Shown here: piece by piece, positions 47,378 through 56,202 of the stretch
Numbering within the stretch: the stretch's first letter is position 1
How the letters are laid out: every line of letters begins with the position of its first letter
Assembly (NCBI RefSeq): GCF_016651105.1
Contig: NZ_JAEKEL010000002.1
Coordinates: forward strand, 186,001 to 250,000
DNA: 64,000 nt
Source: Pseudomonas sp. TH15
Lineage (GTDB): Bacteria; Pseudomonadota; Gammaproteobacteria; Pseudomonadales; Pseudomonadaceae
Direction: 5' to 3'
Made by a program: the position numbers and the translations under genes
The notes under the pieces: generated by a model
What the model saw: only the letters and a program-made list of their open reading frames with translations
What the model was told of the DNA's origin: nothing
Databases searched by the model: none

Positions 47378-48127
47378 TTAGATTACCTTCGCTTCGTTTT
47401 TCAGTTTCTCGACCAGTTCAGCCACCGACTTGACCTTGATACCCGCGCTGCGTGCAGCCGGCGCTTCGACTTTCACGGTCTTGTTGGTGGAGGCGGTGGA
47501 AACGCCCAAAGCTTCAGGAGTCAGCACTTCGAGAGGCTTCTTCTTGGCTTTCATGATGTTTGGCAGGGACGCGTAGCGCGGCTCGTTCAAACGCAGGTCG
47601 GTGGTGACGATGGCCGGCAGTTTCAGGGAAACGGTCTGCGCGCCGCCGTCAACTTCACGGGTCACGGCAACGCTGTCGCCGGACACTTCGACTTTGGACG
47701 CGAACGTGCCCTGACCGTAGCCGCTCAATGCAGCGAGCATCTGGCCAGTCTGATTGTTGTCGCTGTCGATGGCTTGTTTGCCGAGGATCACCATCTGAGG
47801 CTGTTCCTTGTCGACAACAGCTTTCAACAGTTTGGCAACGGCCAGGGACGTCAGATCTTCAGCGGATTCGACGAGGATGGCGCGGTCGGCACCCAGAGCC
47901 AGCGCGGTGCGCAGTTGCTCTTGGGCGGTGGACGGGCCGATCGAGACGACGACGATTTCAGTCGCAACACCTTTCTCTTTCAGGCGTACGGCTTCTTCCA
48001 CTGCGATTTCGCAGAACGGGTTCATCGACATCTTCACGTTGGCGAGGTCGACGCCGGAATTGTCCGCCTTGACGCGAACCTTGACGTTGTAATCCACAAC
48101 GCGTTTGACAGCTACAAGAACCTTCAT
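47378..48127 (-). CDS. etfB: electron transfer flavoprotein subunit beta
   Basis: 249 residues, MKVLVAVKRVVDYNVKVRVK at the start, CEIAVEEAVRLKEKG, and the signature VTREVDGGAQTVSLKLPAIVTTDLRLNEPRYA near 155-185. It binds AMP and forms the heterodimer with EtfA. First gene of the etfBA operon. The 547-bp region upstream separates it from the divergent ETF-QO gene and carries the regulatory sites listed separately. Confidence 0.95.
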   Translation of the reverse strand: MKVLVAVKRVVDYNVKVRVKADNSGVDLANVKMSMNPFCEIAVEEAVRLKEKGVATEIVVVSIGPSTAQEQLRTALALGADRAILVESAEDLTSLAVAKLLKAVVDKEQPQMVILGKQAIDSDNNQTGQMLAALSGYGQGTFASKVEVSGDSVAVTREVDGGAQTVSLKLPAIVTTDLRLNEPRYASLPNIMKAKKKPLEVLTPEALGVSTASTNKTVKVEAPAARSAGIKVKSVAELVEKLKNEAKVI

Positions 48128-48506
48128 GGATTCCTCGTTACTCTCCGGTGAAAAGAAAGTCGCCTAGGCGAACCTGGCGGTTGATGCTCGTGGGCGCAAG
48201 GGCACCTCTAAAAACGCTGGCATCTGAACGGGGTGACACTGTTCGCAGTAGATGACGACCGTTCGTCAGTGGTGACTGACGAGTCATTCATTACCGCGGC
48301 GTGTAAACTGCGCGCCGAATCTTCGCTGCGCATCACCTTGTACTGCCATCGCCCTGTCTTTAGAGGTGCTCTTGAAACCAACAGTCAGCCTACGGCGAGC
48401 GCAAAACCGCCCGTATCTTGACCGGAACGCCTATTCCGGTCAATACGGCAAAATGGCCAGTCATAAGCCGAGTTACTTTGATTTCTCTGGCCTGGAGCCG
48501 ATTCAA

Positions 48507-48518
48507 ACAAACGTTTGT
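48507..48518 (+). promoter_or_regulatory. PsrA-like operator, palindrome ACAAACGTTTGT
   Basis: A 12-bp perfect palindrome with core CAAACGTTTG, matching the form C/GAAAC-N-GTTTG/C that I recall for PsrA, the long-chain fatty-acid-responsive TetR repressor of pseudomonads. It ends 1 base before the -35 hexamer of the ETF-QO promoter, a position suited to repression relieved by fatty acids. Binding is inferred. Confidence 0.5.
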
Positions 48519-48519
48519 A

Positions 48520-48548
48520 TTGGACGCTAGGAGTGGTGTAGATATAAT
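48520..48548 (+). promoter_or_regulatory. sigma-70 promoter of ETF-QO gene
   Basis: TTGGAC at 48520-48525, 17-bp spacer, TATAAT at 48543-48548: a near-consensus promoter facing the ETF-QO gene, about 120 bases upstream of its GTG start. Confidence 0.7.
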
Positions 48549-48674
48549 GCGCCACCTAGAGAGAAAGGTGGTTCATCGATTGTCCACTTCCGGCATTGCG
48601 CTGGGGTTCATGGATGCGACACCAAACCTCCATATTAGAAAAAAAACTGTTGAGCCTTGAGTAGGAGATAACCT

Positions 48675-50339
48675 GTGGAACGCGAATACATGGAATTCGA
48701 CGTGGTCATCGTCGGTGCCGGCCCCGCGGGTCTTTCCGCCGCTTGCCGCTTGAAGCAGAAAGCCGCCGAAGCCGGTAAGGAAATCAGCGTCTGCGTGGTC
48801 GAAAAAGGCTCCGAAGTCGGTGCTCACATCCTGTCCGGTGCGGTGTTCGAACCCCGCGCCCTGAACGAATTGTTCCCGGACTGGAAAGAACTCGGCGCCC
48901 CGCTGAACACGCCGGTCACCCGCGATGACATCTTCGTTCTCAAGAACGCCGACAGCGCGCAAAAAATTCCAGACCTCCTTGTGCCCAAGACCATGCACAA
49001 CGAAGGCAACTACATTATCTCCCTGGGCAACCTGTGCCGCTGGCTGGCCCAGCAAGCCGAGAACCTGGGCGTAGAAATCTACCCAGGCTTCGCCGCTCAG
49101 GAAGCGCTGTTCGACGAGAACGGCGTAGTCCGCGGGATCATCACCGGTGATCTGGGCGTTGACCGCGAAGGCCATCCGAAAGAAGGCCTGTACACCCCAG
49201 GCATGGAACTGCGTGGCAAGTACACGCTGTTCGCCGAAGGTTGCCGTGGCCACATCGGCAAGCAACTGATCAAGCGCTTCAACCTCGACAGCGAAGCCGA
49301 CGCCCAGCACTACGGCATTGGCCTGAAAGAAATCTGGGAAATCGACCCGGCCAAGCATCAGCCAGGCCTGGTGGTGCACACCGCCGGTTGGCCGCTGGAC
49401 ATCATGGGCACCGAGAACACCGGGGGCTCGTTCCTCTATCACCTGGAAAACAACCAGGTGGTGGTCGGTCTGATCGTCGATCTTTCCTACAGCAACACTT
49501 ACTTGTCGCCATTCGATGAATTCCAGCGCCTCAAGCATCACCCAGTGCTCAAGCAGTATCTGGAAGGCGGCAAACGCATCAGCTACGGCGCTCGCGCGAT
49601 CGCCAAGGGCGGCCTGAACTCGCTGCCGAAAATGGTCTTCAAGGGCGGCGCGCTGATCGGTTGCGACCTCGGCACCCTGAACTTCGCCAAGATCAAAGGC
49701 AGCCACACCGCGATGAAGTCCGGCATGCTCGCCGCTGAATCGGTGGCCGAGGCGTTGTTCGCTGACAAGGACGGCACCGAAGAGCTGACCACCTACGTCG
49801 ACGCCTTCAAGAAGAGCTGGCTCTACGATGAACTTTTCGCCAGCCGCAACTTCGGCCCGGCGATCCACAAGTTCGGCGCTATCGTTGGTGGCGGTTTCAA
49901 CTGGCTCGACCAGAACATCTTCGGCGGCAAACTGCCGTTCACCTTGCACGACACCAAGCCGGATTACGCTTGCCTGAAGCTCGCGGCGGACTGCAAGAAG
50001 ATCGACTACCCGAAACCGGACGGCAAGATCAGCTTCGACAAACTCAGCTCGGTGTTCATCTCCGGTACCAACCACGAAGAAGAGCAACCGTGCCACCTGA
50101 AGCTGACCGACCCGAGCATCCCGATCAGCAAAAACCTGCCGCTGTACGATGAGCCCGCCCAGCGTTATTGCCCGGCCGGTGTGTACGAAGTGGTGACCAA
50201 GGAAGACGGCGAGAAGCGCTTCCAGATCAACGCCCAGAACTGCGTTCACTGCAAGACCTGCGACATCAAGGACCCTTCGCAGAACATCACCTGGGTGGCA
50301 CCGGAAGGCTCTGGCGGCCCGACTTACCCGAACATGTAA
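48675..50339 (+). CDS. electron transfer flavoprotein-ubiquinone oxidoreductase
   Basis: 554 residues from the GTG at 48675, supported by AGGAG 7 bases upstream. It has the FAD dinucleotide fold DVVIVGAGPAGLSAACRLKQ (residues 8-27), the quinone-proximal region LGNLCRWLAQQAENLGVEIY, and the C-terminal [4Fe-4S] cluster ligands in RYCPAGVYE and NCVHCKTCDIKDP. It passes electrons from ETF to ubiquinone at the inner membrane, linking beta-oxidation and amino-acid or dimethylglycine oxidation to respiration. Divergent from etfBA. Confidence 0.95.
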   Translation: MEREYMEFDVVIVGAGPAGLSAACRLKQKAAEAGKEISVCVVEKGSEVGAHILSGAVFEPRALNELFPDWKELGAPLNTPVTRDDIFVLKNADSAQKIPDLLVPKTMHNEGNYIISLGNLCRWLAQQAENLGVEIYPGFAAQEALFDENGVVRGIITGDLGVDREGHPKEGLYTPGMELRGKYTLFAEGCRGHIGKQLIKRFNLDSEADAQHYGIGLKEIWEIDPAKHQPGLVVHTAGWPLDIMGTENTGGSFLYHLENNQVVVGLIVDLSYSNTYLSPFDEFQRLKHHPVLKQYLEGGKRISYGARAIAKGGLNSLPKMVFKGGALIGCDLGTLNFAKIKGSHTAMKSGMLAAESVAEALFADKDGTEELTTYVDAFKKSWLYDELFASRNFGPAIHKFGAIVGGGFNWLDQNIFGGKLPFTLHDTKPDYACLKLAADCKKIDYPKPDGKISFDKLSSVFISGTNHEEEQPCHLKLTDPSIPISKNLPLYDEPAQRYCPAGVYEVVTKEDGEKRFQINAQNCVHCKTCDIKDPSQNITWVAPEGSGGPTYPNM

Positions 50340-50357
50340 GCCGAACGCTTGAACATC

Positions 50358-50385
50358 AAGGCTCCCGAAATGGGGGCCTTTTTGT
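50358..50385 (+). terminator. rho-independent terminator after ETF-QO
   Basis: AGGCTCCC-GAAAT-GGGGGCCT stem followed by TTTTTG, about 20 bases past the stop. Confidence 0.85.
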
Positions 50386-50416
50386 TGCCCACGATTCAGT
50401 GCATCACATCAATACC

Positions 50417-50506
50417 TGTGGGAGCTGGCTTGCCAGCGATGGCGGTGGATCAGGCGATATCTATGCTGAATGTGCCGGCCTCATCGCTGGCAAGCCAGCT
50501 CCCACA
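50417..50506. repeat. REP inverted repeat (GTGGGAGCTGGCTTGCCAGC family)
   Basis: 25-bp inverted arms TGTGGGAGCTGGCTTGCCAG and the complementary CTGGCAAGCCAGCTCCCACA about 40 bp apart. The arms differ from the GCGGGCTTGCTCGC family, so this is a separate REP subfamily. It lies in the convergent gap of ETF-QO and the AraC gene. Confidence 0.88.
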
Positions 50507-50522
50507 ATGATTGTGTAAATCC

Positions 50523-51413
50523 TCAGGCAGCGCGTTCGTCGCCCGGGCTGCGCTCAAAGTAGCGCTTGTACTCGCGACTGAACTGCGACGTACTCTGATA
50601 CCCCACCCGGTGCGCGACCTGCGCCACGCCCAACCCTTCCGACATCAACAACTGCTGCGCCTTGAGCAACCGCAAGCGCTTCAAATACTGCACTGGCGAC
50701 AACAACGTGCTGCGCTTGAAATGCTCATGAAAGGTCGACGCACTCATATTCGCGCAACTGGCCAGGGTCTCGACATTCAACGGCTCGGTGAAATGCCCGT
50801 GCAGATGGTTGAGTGAAGCCGCAATCCGCGCGAACTGCCCCTGTTGCTCCACCAACGCGCGCAATACATCAGCCTGCGGACCACGCAATGCGACGAACAA
50901 CAATTCCCGCAAACGCGCCTGGCCCATGATCTGGCATTCCAGCGGATCGTGCAGACAGCGCAACAACCGCTCCACGCAACCGCGCATGCCATCATCGAGC
51001 ACCGTCGAGGTCATGGACTCCAGTGTCTGCGCAGGAATGTTACGCCCCGACACCAGCCCCATGGCCAACACCAATTCGCCAAGCAGTACCCGGTCGATGG
51101 CGATGGAAATCCCCAGCATCGGCCCCTCCGGCGCGGCAAAGGTTTCGCACTCGAACGGCACCGGCAGCGCCTGAATCAGATAATGCCCGGCGCCATATTC
51201 CAGCGTACGAGCCCCCAAATACGCCAGTTTGCTGCCCTGAACGATGATGACCAGGCTCGGCTCATAGATCTGCGGACCACGGGCCACATCGCAACTGGCG
51301 CGCAACACCTGCACACCCGGCAACGCCGTCGGGGCGAAACCGTCGCGATTGGTCAGAGGTTGGAGCAGTGAAACCAACGTGGCATTGGCATCGAGATGAC
51401 GGGTCAACAACAT
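50523..51413 (-). CDS. AraC-family transcriptional regulator
   Basis: 296 residues. An N-terminal AraC-binding/cupin region (LTNRDGFAPTALPGVQVLRA... LGARTLEYGAGHYLIQALPVP) is followed by a C-terminal double helix-turn-helix: LASCANMSASTFHEHFKRSTLLSPVQYLKRLRL and VAQVAHRVGYQSTSQFSREYKRYF. It is divergent from the zinc alcohol dehydrogenase gene (192-bp gap), which is therefore its probable target. Effector unknown. Confidence 0.88.
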   Translation of the reverse strand: MLLTRHLDANATLVSLLQPLTNRDGFAPTALPGVQVLRASCDVARGPQIYEPSLVIIVQGSKLAYLGARTLEYGAGHYLIQALPVPFECETFAAPEGPMLGISIAIDRVLLGELVLAMGLVSGRNIPAQTLESMTSTVLDDGMRGCVERLLRCLHDPLECQIMGQARLRELLFVALRGPQADVLRALVEQQGQFARIAASLNHLHGHFTEPLNVETLASCANMSASTFHEHFKRSTLLSPVQYLKRLRLLKAQQLLMSEGLGVAQVAHRVGYQSTSQFSREYKRYFERSPGDERAA

Positions 51414-51605
51414 GGGAAGTTCATCACAGAAAAAGTTGCAGAAATCGGGATGAAAACATCATCGCAGGTCTGAGGACCAATGCGACCAATCCGAGGCACA
51501 TGCCGGAGGATTAGGCATGACACCCGGAGGAATCGCCATGGCCGCCCTCAGGCACCACGCCCAGAATGGCCCACCTCACCTGTCACCGCTTTTGCGAGGT
51601 TCCTC
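51414..51605. promoter_or_regulatory. divergent promoter region AraC regulator | alcohol dehydrogenase
   Basis: 192 bp holding the promoters for both genes. No clear operator was recognised; a GAGGTTCCTC just upstream of the dehydrogenase ATG includes its ribosome-binding site. Confidence 0.35.
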
Positions 51606-52658
51606 ATGTACACCGCTATCGGATACGCCGCCCAGTCGGCCACCACTCCCCTCGCCCCCGTGAAATTTGAACGCCGCAGCCCTCGGGCCGACGACGTGGC
51701 GATCGAGATTCTCTACTGCGGCGTCTGCCACTCCGACATCCACCAGGCACGCAACGAATGGGGCATTGCCGTTTACCCGCTGATGCCTGGCCACGAGATC
51801 GTGGGTAAAGTTACCGCCATCGGTACGAACGTGACCAAGCACAAAATCGGCGATCTGGTCGGCGTCGGTTGCATGGTCGATTCCTGCCGCCGCTGCGAAG
51901 CCTGCCAATCCAACCTCGAGCAATACTGCCTCGAAGGCCCGACCATGACTTACGCTACCCCGGACCGGGTCGATGGCAGCAACACCATGGGCGGCTACTC
52001 CGACAGCATCGTGGTCAGCGAGCACTTCGTGGTGCGCATTCCGGAAAAACTCGACCTGGCCAGTGCCGCGCCGATTCTCTGCGCCGGTATCACCACTTAC
52101 TCGCCGCTCAAGCACTACGGCGTGAAGGCAGGCGACAAGGTCGGGATTCTCGGCATGGGCGGCCTCGGCCACATGGGCATCAAGTTCGCCAAGGCCATGG
52201 GCGCTGAAGTGACGTTGTTCACCCGCTCGGCGAGCAAGGCTGAAGAAGCTCGCCGTCAGGGCGCGGACCACGTGATTGTGTCCACCGATGCTGAGCAGAT
52301 GAAAGCTGCGGCCGGCCATTTCAACTTCCTGCTGGACACCATTCCGGTGCAGCACGACCTCAATCCCTACCTCGATACACTCCGTTTCGACGGTGTGCAC
52401 ATTCTGGTGGGCTTGATCGAACCGGTCGATCCGCCGGTGCATGCAGCCAAACTGGTGTTGGGTCGTCGAGTGCTGGCCGGCTCGCTGATCGGTGGCGTCG
52501 CAGAAACCCAGGAAGTGCTGGATTTCTGCGCCGAGCACAACATCACCTGCGACATCGAGATGCTCAACATCCATCAGATCAACGAAGCGTTCACCCGCAT
52601 GATTGCCGGTGACGTGAAATACCGCTTCGTGATCGACATGGCGACGCTCAAGGTCTGA
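51606..52658 (+). CDS. NAD(P)-dependent zinc alcohol dehydrogenase (YahK/CAD-like)
   Basis: 350 residues from MYTAIGYAAQSATTPLAPVK; the longer open frame to 51480 is non-coding and GAGG lies 6 bases upstream of this ATG. Catalytic zinc ligands are seen in YCGVCHSDIH and PGHEIVGKV; the structural zinc set CMVDSCRRCEACQSNLEQYC has four Cys. The Rossmann loop is GILGMGGLGHMGIKFAKAMG. It resembles aldehyde/cinnamyl alcohol reductases, likely NADPH-linked. Stop codon abuts the convergent dgo regulator stop. Confidence 0.9.
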   Translation: MYTAIGYAAQSATTPLAPVKFERRSPRADDVAIEILYCGVCHSDIHQARNEWGIAVYPLMPGHEIVGKVTAIGTNVTKHKIGDLVGVGCMVDSCRRCEACQSNLEQYCLEGPTMTYATPDRVDGSNTMGGYSDSIVVSEHFVVRIPEKLDLASAAPILCAGITTYSPLKHYGVKAGDKVGILGMGGLGHMGIKFAKAMGAEVTLFTRSASKAEEARRQGADHVIVSTDAEQMKAAAGHFNFLLDTIPVQHDLNPYLDTLRFDGVHILVGLIEPVDPPVHAAKLVLGRRVLAGSLIGGVAETQEVLDFCAEHNITCDIEMLNIHQINEAFTRMIAGDVKYRFVIDMATLKV

Positions 52659-53462
52659 TCAGACTTTAGCCCCGAGCTCCGCCGAGAGCCGAGCCGTGAC
52701 CCCTTTGATCAGGGGAATCAGCTCGGCCATTTTTTCCAGCGGCATGTACGGCACCGTACTGGCGATGCTGATGCCAGCAACGATGCGCTTACTGGCATCA
52801 CGGATCGGCGCTGCCACGCAGCGGATCGACGGTTCGTTGTCTTCCAGATCGAACGCGTAACCGCCCGCCACATATTCAACCATGCGCTGCTGAAATTGCT
52901 CCCAGGACTGCTCCGGGTGCTGCGGCCAGAACTGACTTTTCCCACCCGCCGGCAGACTGACTTCGTACAGCCGTTTCCAGTCTTCCTGCGTGTCATCGAG
53001 CATCAGCGCCTTGCCGATCCCGGTGCGCGCCAACGGCATACGATGGCCAACCCGTGAACGCATTTCCGGGCCGTTGCGCCCCGGATTCTTGTGCAGGTAC
53101 AGCACCTCGTCGCCCTCCCGGATCGCCAAGTGAACCGTGTCGCCGGTCAATGCCGACAACTCATCCAGGTACGGCCCGGCCAAGGTCACCAATGGCAACT
53201 CTTCGCGCGCCTGGAAACCCAGCTCGATCAGCTTCGGCCCCAGCAAATAACCGACTTGCGGGACCACACGCAGGTAACGCTCGTCCACCAGGCAACTGGC
53301 CAGACGATGGGTGGTGCTACGCGTGGTGCCGATCAGTCGGGCGATTTCCTTGAGATCGCGGGCGCCACTGGCCACGGCCTGAACCACACCCAAACCACGA
53401 AGCAGTGTCTGGGTGCCGGTCGGCGCGGCGTCCTTGGCGATTTTTGGGGCGTCTTCCTGCAT
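52659..53462 (-). CDS. dgoR: IclR-family regulator, probable galactonate-operon repressor
   Basis: 267 residues with an N-terminal winged helix (TLLRGLGVVQAVASGARDLK, IARLIGTTRSTTHRLASCLV) and a C-terminal IclR effector domain (VHLAIREGDEVLYLHKNPGR, LARTGIGKALML, VAGISIASTVPYMP). It lies last on the strand of the dgo cluster, 60 bases after dgoT, which implies self-regulation within the operon or control by an internal promoter. Assignment to galactonate is by position; E. coli DgoR is GntR-type, so the name is functional rather than homologous. Confidence 0.75.
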   Translation of the reverse strand: MQEDAPKIAKDAAPTGTQTLLRGLGVVQAVASGARDLKEIARLIGTTRSTTHRLASCLVDERYLRVVPQVGYLLGPKLIELGFQAREELPLVTLAGPYLDELSALTGDTVHLAIREGDEVLYLHKNPGRNGPEMRSRVGHRMPLARTGIGKALMLDDTQEDWKRLYEVSLPAGGKSQFWPQHPEQSWEQFQQRMVEYVAGGYAFDLEDNEPSIRCVAAPIRDASKRIVAGISIASTVPYMPLEKMAELIPLIKGVTARLSAELGAKV

Positions 53463-53522
53463 ATCCAGCCTTTACCGTTGAGCGAGTGAACGGGCGGCAT
53501 TATGGTCGCCCGACGGCTGCGA

Positions 53523-54833
53523 CTACAACTTGATACGTTCGACCTTGCCGACCAGCAACACGTAGGAAAGCGCACCAATCAATGCGAGAACCGCGATGTA
53601 GGTAATCGCCGGGGCAAACGAATCACCGCTGGCGAGGAAACCGATGACAATCGGCGTGGTAATCGCCGACAGGTTGCCAATGAAATTGAACACCCCGCCG
53701 GTCAGCCCGAGCAACCGCGCCGGGGCCAGGGTCGAGACCAGCGACCAGGTGATCGACGCGAGGCCGTTACCAAAGAACGCCAACGCGAGGAAGGCAATCA
53801 CCAGCGGCGTCGACTCGACGAAGTTGGCGCCGATGATCGAGGTGGAAATCAGCAGGCCGCCAATGATCGGCAGCTTGCGGGCGAAACCGACGGTGTAACC
53901 ACGACGGATCAAGAAGTCCGAAAAGAACCCGGAACACAGCACGCCGACAAACGCCGCGAGAAACGGCAGCGACGCCAACAAGCCAGACTTGATGAAGTCC
54001 ATGCCGCGATATTTCACCAGGTAGGTCGGGAACCATGTCAGAAAGAACCACAACGTCGAGTTGAGGCAGAACTGGCCGAGGTAAATGCCCCAGAGTTTGC
54101 GTTTGCTCAGGACAATCCCGAGGTCGATCCAACTGAATTTGGCTTTGACTTTGGCTTGCTCGGCCTGGATATCCACCAGCCCGCCGCCCTCGCGGATCAG
54201 GTCGATTTCAGCGTCGTTGGCGCCCTTGAAATCCCGAGGCTCGCGATATACCGCGTACCAGATCACCGCCCAAATAATGCCGACGATACCGGTGCTGACG
54301 AACACCATGTGCCAGCCGTATTGGTGTTGCAGCCAGGCCAGTACCGGCGTGAGAAACGCCAGCCCGACAAACTGCCCGGAGGTGTAGAAACCAATGGCCG
54401 TGGCGCGTTCGCGTTCAGGGAACCAGGTGGTAACTACACGGCTGTTGATCGGATACGCCGGGGCTTCCAGCGCACCCACCGCCATGCGCAGGACGAACAA
54501 CGCGATGAAGCTGGCGGCAAAGCCGAGCATCACCGTGGCCAGCGACCATAGCAGCAGTGCAACGCTGTAGAGAATTCGTGGCGGCACGCGATCCACCAGC
54601 CAGCCGCCGGGAATCTGCATGGCTGCATAAGTCCAGCCGAACGCCGAGAAAATCAGCCCGACATGGATTGGGTCGATGCCCAGTTCGCTGGTCAGCGCCG
54701 GAGCGGCAATCGACAGGTTGCTGCGGTCCAGGTAGTTGATCACCACCGTGATAAACAGTAGCACCATAATGAAAAAACGCTTGCGACTGGGCGTCACCAA
54801 CGTCGCCTGCCCGGTGAGGGTTTGCGGTTGCAT
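53523..54833 (-). CDS. dgoT: MFS D-galactonate (anion:cation symporter) transporter
   Basis: 436 residues, about twelve membrane helices (first SRKRFFIMVLLFITVVINYL). ACS-family markers include NYLDRSNLSIAAPALTSELG, a WTYAAMQIPGGWLVDRV segment and RERATAIGFYTSGQFVGLAF. Position between dgoD and the IclR regulator supports galactonate uptake by proton symport. Alternatives are other hexonates or hexuronates. Inner membrane. Confidence 0.87.
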   Translation of the reverse strand: MQPQTLTGQATLVTPSRKRFFIMVLLFITVVINYLDRSNLSIAAPALTSELGIDPIHVGLIFSAFGWTYAAMQIPGGWLVDRVPPRILYSVALLLWSLATVMLGFAASFIALFVLRMAVGALEAPAYPINSRVVTTWFPERERATAIGFYTSGQFVGLAFLTPVLAWLQHQYGWHMVFVSTGIVGIIWAVIWYAVYREPRDFKGANDAEIDLIREGGGLVDIQAEQAKVKAKFSWIDLGIVLSKRKLWGIYLGQFCLNSTLWFFLTWFPTYLVKYRGMDFIKSGLLASLPFLAAFVGVLCSGFFSDFLIRRGYTVGFARKLPIIGGLLISTSIIGANFVESTPLVIAFLALAFFGNGLASITWSLVSTLAPARLLGLTGGVFNFIGNLSAITTPIVIGFLASGDSFAPAITYIAVLALIGALSYVLLVGKVERIKL

Positions 54834-54890
54834 GGGGTGTGCCTCTTCTTATGTTTATTGAAGGCGATCTAAAGACTGGCGCTGAAACCC

Positions 54891-54980
54891 TGTGGGAGCG
54901 GGCTTGCTCGCGAATGCGGTTTGTCAGTCGAAATCGATGCTGAATGACACACCGCATTCGCGAGCAAGCCCGCTCCCACA
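54891..54980. repeat. REP inverted repeat inside the dgo operon
   Basis: TGTGGGAGCGGGCTTGCTCG and its complement, with a central palindrome; same family as 5760-5853. It sits between dgoD and dgoT on the transcribed strand, so the mRNA can fold here and may lower dgoT/regulator expression relative to the upstream enzymes. Confidence 0.88.
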
Positions 54981-55007
54981 TTGGATTTGTGTTGAGTCAG
55001 AGCGAAC

Positions 55008-56156
55008 TCACCACTCCGCAAAACTGCCATCGGCATGGCGCCAGATCGGGTTGCGCCAGCGGTGGCCGACTGCCGCGCGTTCGATGACGTATTCCTCGTT
55101 AATCTCAATCCCCAGGCCTGGGCCATTCGGGATTTTCACGAAGCCTTTGTCGTAATCGAACACCCGCGGATCCTTGACGTAATCCAGCAGGTCGTTGCTC
55201 TCGTTGTAGTGGATGCCCAGGCTCTGTTCCTGGATGAATGCGTTGTAGCAAACCGCGTCCAGTTGCAGGCACGCCGCGAGCGCGATCGGGCCCAATGGGC
55301 AATGCAGCGCCAGCGCCACATCGTAGGCTTCGGCCATGTTGGCGATCTTGCGGGTTTCGGTGATGCCACCGGCGTGGGACGCATCGGGCTGAATGATGTC
55401 GACGTAGCCTTCGCTGAGCACCCGTTTGAAATCCCAACGGGAGAACAACCGCTCACCGAGGGCAATCGGGGTGCTGGTCAGCGGCGCCAGTTCCTTCAAC
55501 GCTTCGTAGTTTTCGCTGAGCACCGGCTCTTCGATGAACATCAATTTGTACGGATCAAGTTCCTTCATCAGCACCTTGGCCATGGGTTTGTGGACCCGGC
55601 CATGGAAGTCGACGCCGATGCCGACGTTCGGGCCGACCGCGTCACGCACGGCGGCGACGTTGGCCAGGGCCAGATCGACTTTCTCGAAGGAGTCGAGGAA
55701 TTGCAGCTCTTCAGTGCCGTTCATTTTCACCGCAGTGAAACCGCGCTCGACCGCTTCTTTCGCTGCACGCGCGGTGTCTGCCGGGCGGTCGCCGCCGATC
55801 CACGAATAGACGCGGATCTTGTCGCGCACCTGGCCGCCCAGCAAGTCACTGACCGAGACGCCCAAGGCTTTGCCCTTGATGTCCCACAACGCCTGGTCGA
55901 TACCGGCCAGGGCGCTCATGTGGATCGCGCCGCCGCGGTAGAAGCCGCCGCGGTACAGCACGGTCCAGATATCTTCGATGTTGCGTGGGTCTTTGCCGAT
56001 CAGGTAGTCGGACAATTCCTCGACGGCAGCCGCAACCGTGTGGGCGCGGCCCTCGACCACGGGCTCGCCCCAACCGGTCACGCCTTCGTCGGTTTCGATC
56101 TTGAGGAAGCACCAGCGTGGCGGGACGATGAAGGTGGTCAGTTTGGTGATTTTCAT
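55008..56156 (-). CDS. dgoD: D-galactonate dehydratase
   Basis: 382 residues of the enolase superfamily. Start MKITKLTTFIVPPRWCFLKI; Mg ligands in VDFHGRVHKP (Asp), LMFIEEPVLSEN (Glu) and ALGERLFSRWDF (Glu); general-base His region QPDASHAGGITE. Converts D-galactonate to 2-keto-3-deoxygalactonate, the first step of the De Ley-Doudoroff route. Its product is used by DgoK and DgoA, which are encoded immediately upstream on the same strand. Confidence 0.93.
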   Translation of the reverse strand: MKITKLTTFIVPPRWCFLKIETDEGVTGWGEPVVEGRAHTVAAAVEELSDYLIGKDPRNIEDIWTVLYRGGFYRGGAIHMSALAGIDQALWDIKGKALGVSVSDLLGGQVRDKIRVYSWIGGDRPADTARAAKEAVERGFTAVKMNGTEELQFLDSFEKVDLALANVAAVRDAVGPNVGIGVDFHGRVHKPMAKVLMKELDPYKLMFIEEPVLSENYEALKELAPLTSTPIALGERLFSRWDFKRVLSEGYVDIIQPDASHAGGITETRKIANMAEAYDVALALHCPLGPIALAACLQLDAVCYNAFIQEQSLGIHYNESNDLLDYVKDPRVFDYDKGFVKIPNGPGLGIEINEEYVIERAAVGHRWRNPIWRHADGSFAEW

Positions 56157-56202
56157 CTTTTGCCTCTCTTATTAGATGCAGCGCGCTCGGCGCCAAAAAG
56201 TC

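Larger units (their letters stand above)
48128..48674. other. 547-bp divergent control region etfB | ETF-QO
   Basis: Not coding on either strand as far as can be seen. It holds an exact 11-bp inverted repeat (GCACCTCTAAA at 48202-48212 and its complement at 48359-48369), several small palindromes around 48250-48290, a perfect 10-bp-stem hairpin TTGACCGGAA-CGCCTA-TTCCGGTCAA at 48418-48443, a PsrA-like palindrome and a sigma-70 promoter near the ETF-QO side. Confidence 0.5.

Noticed and set aside
48418..48660. 80-residue plus-strand frame upstream of ETF-QO
   Set aside because: It begins inside a perfect hairpin and spans the promoter; no ribosome-binding site.
48573..50249. 558-residue antisense frame over ETF-QO
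   Set aside because: Opposite strand has full ETF-QO motifs; this frame has shadow composition.
51480..51605. N-terminal extension of the alcohol dehydrogenase
   Set aside because: Arg/Pro-rich non-homologous stretch in the divergent promoter; ribosome-binding site fits 51606.
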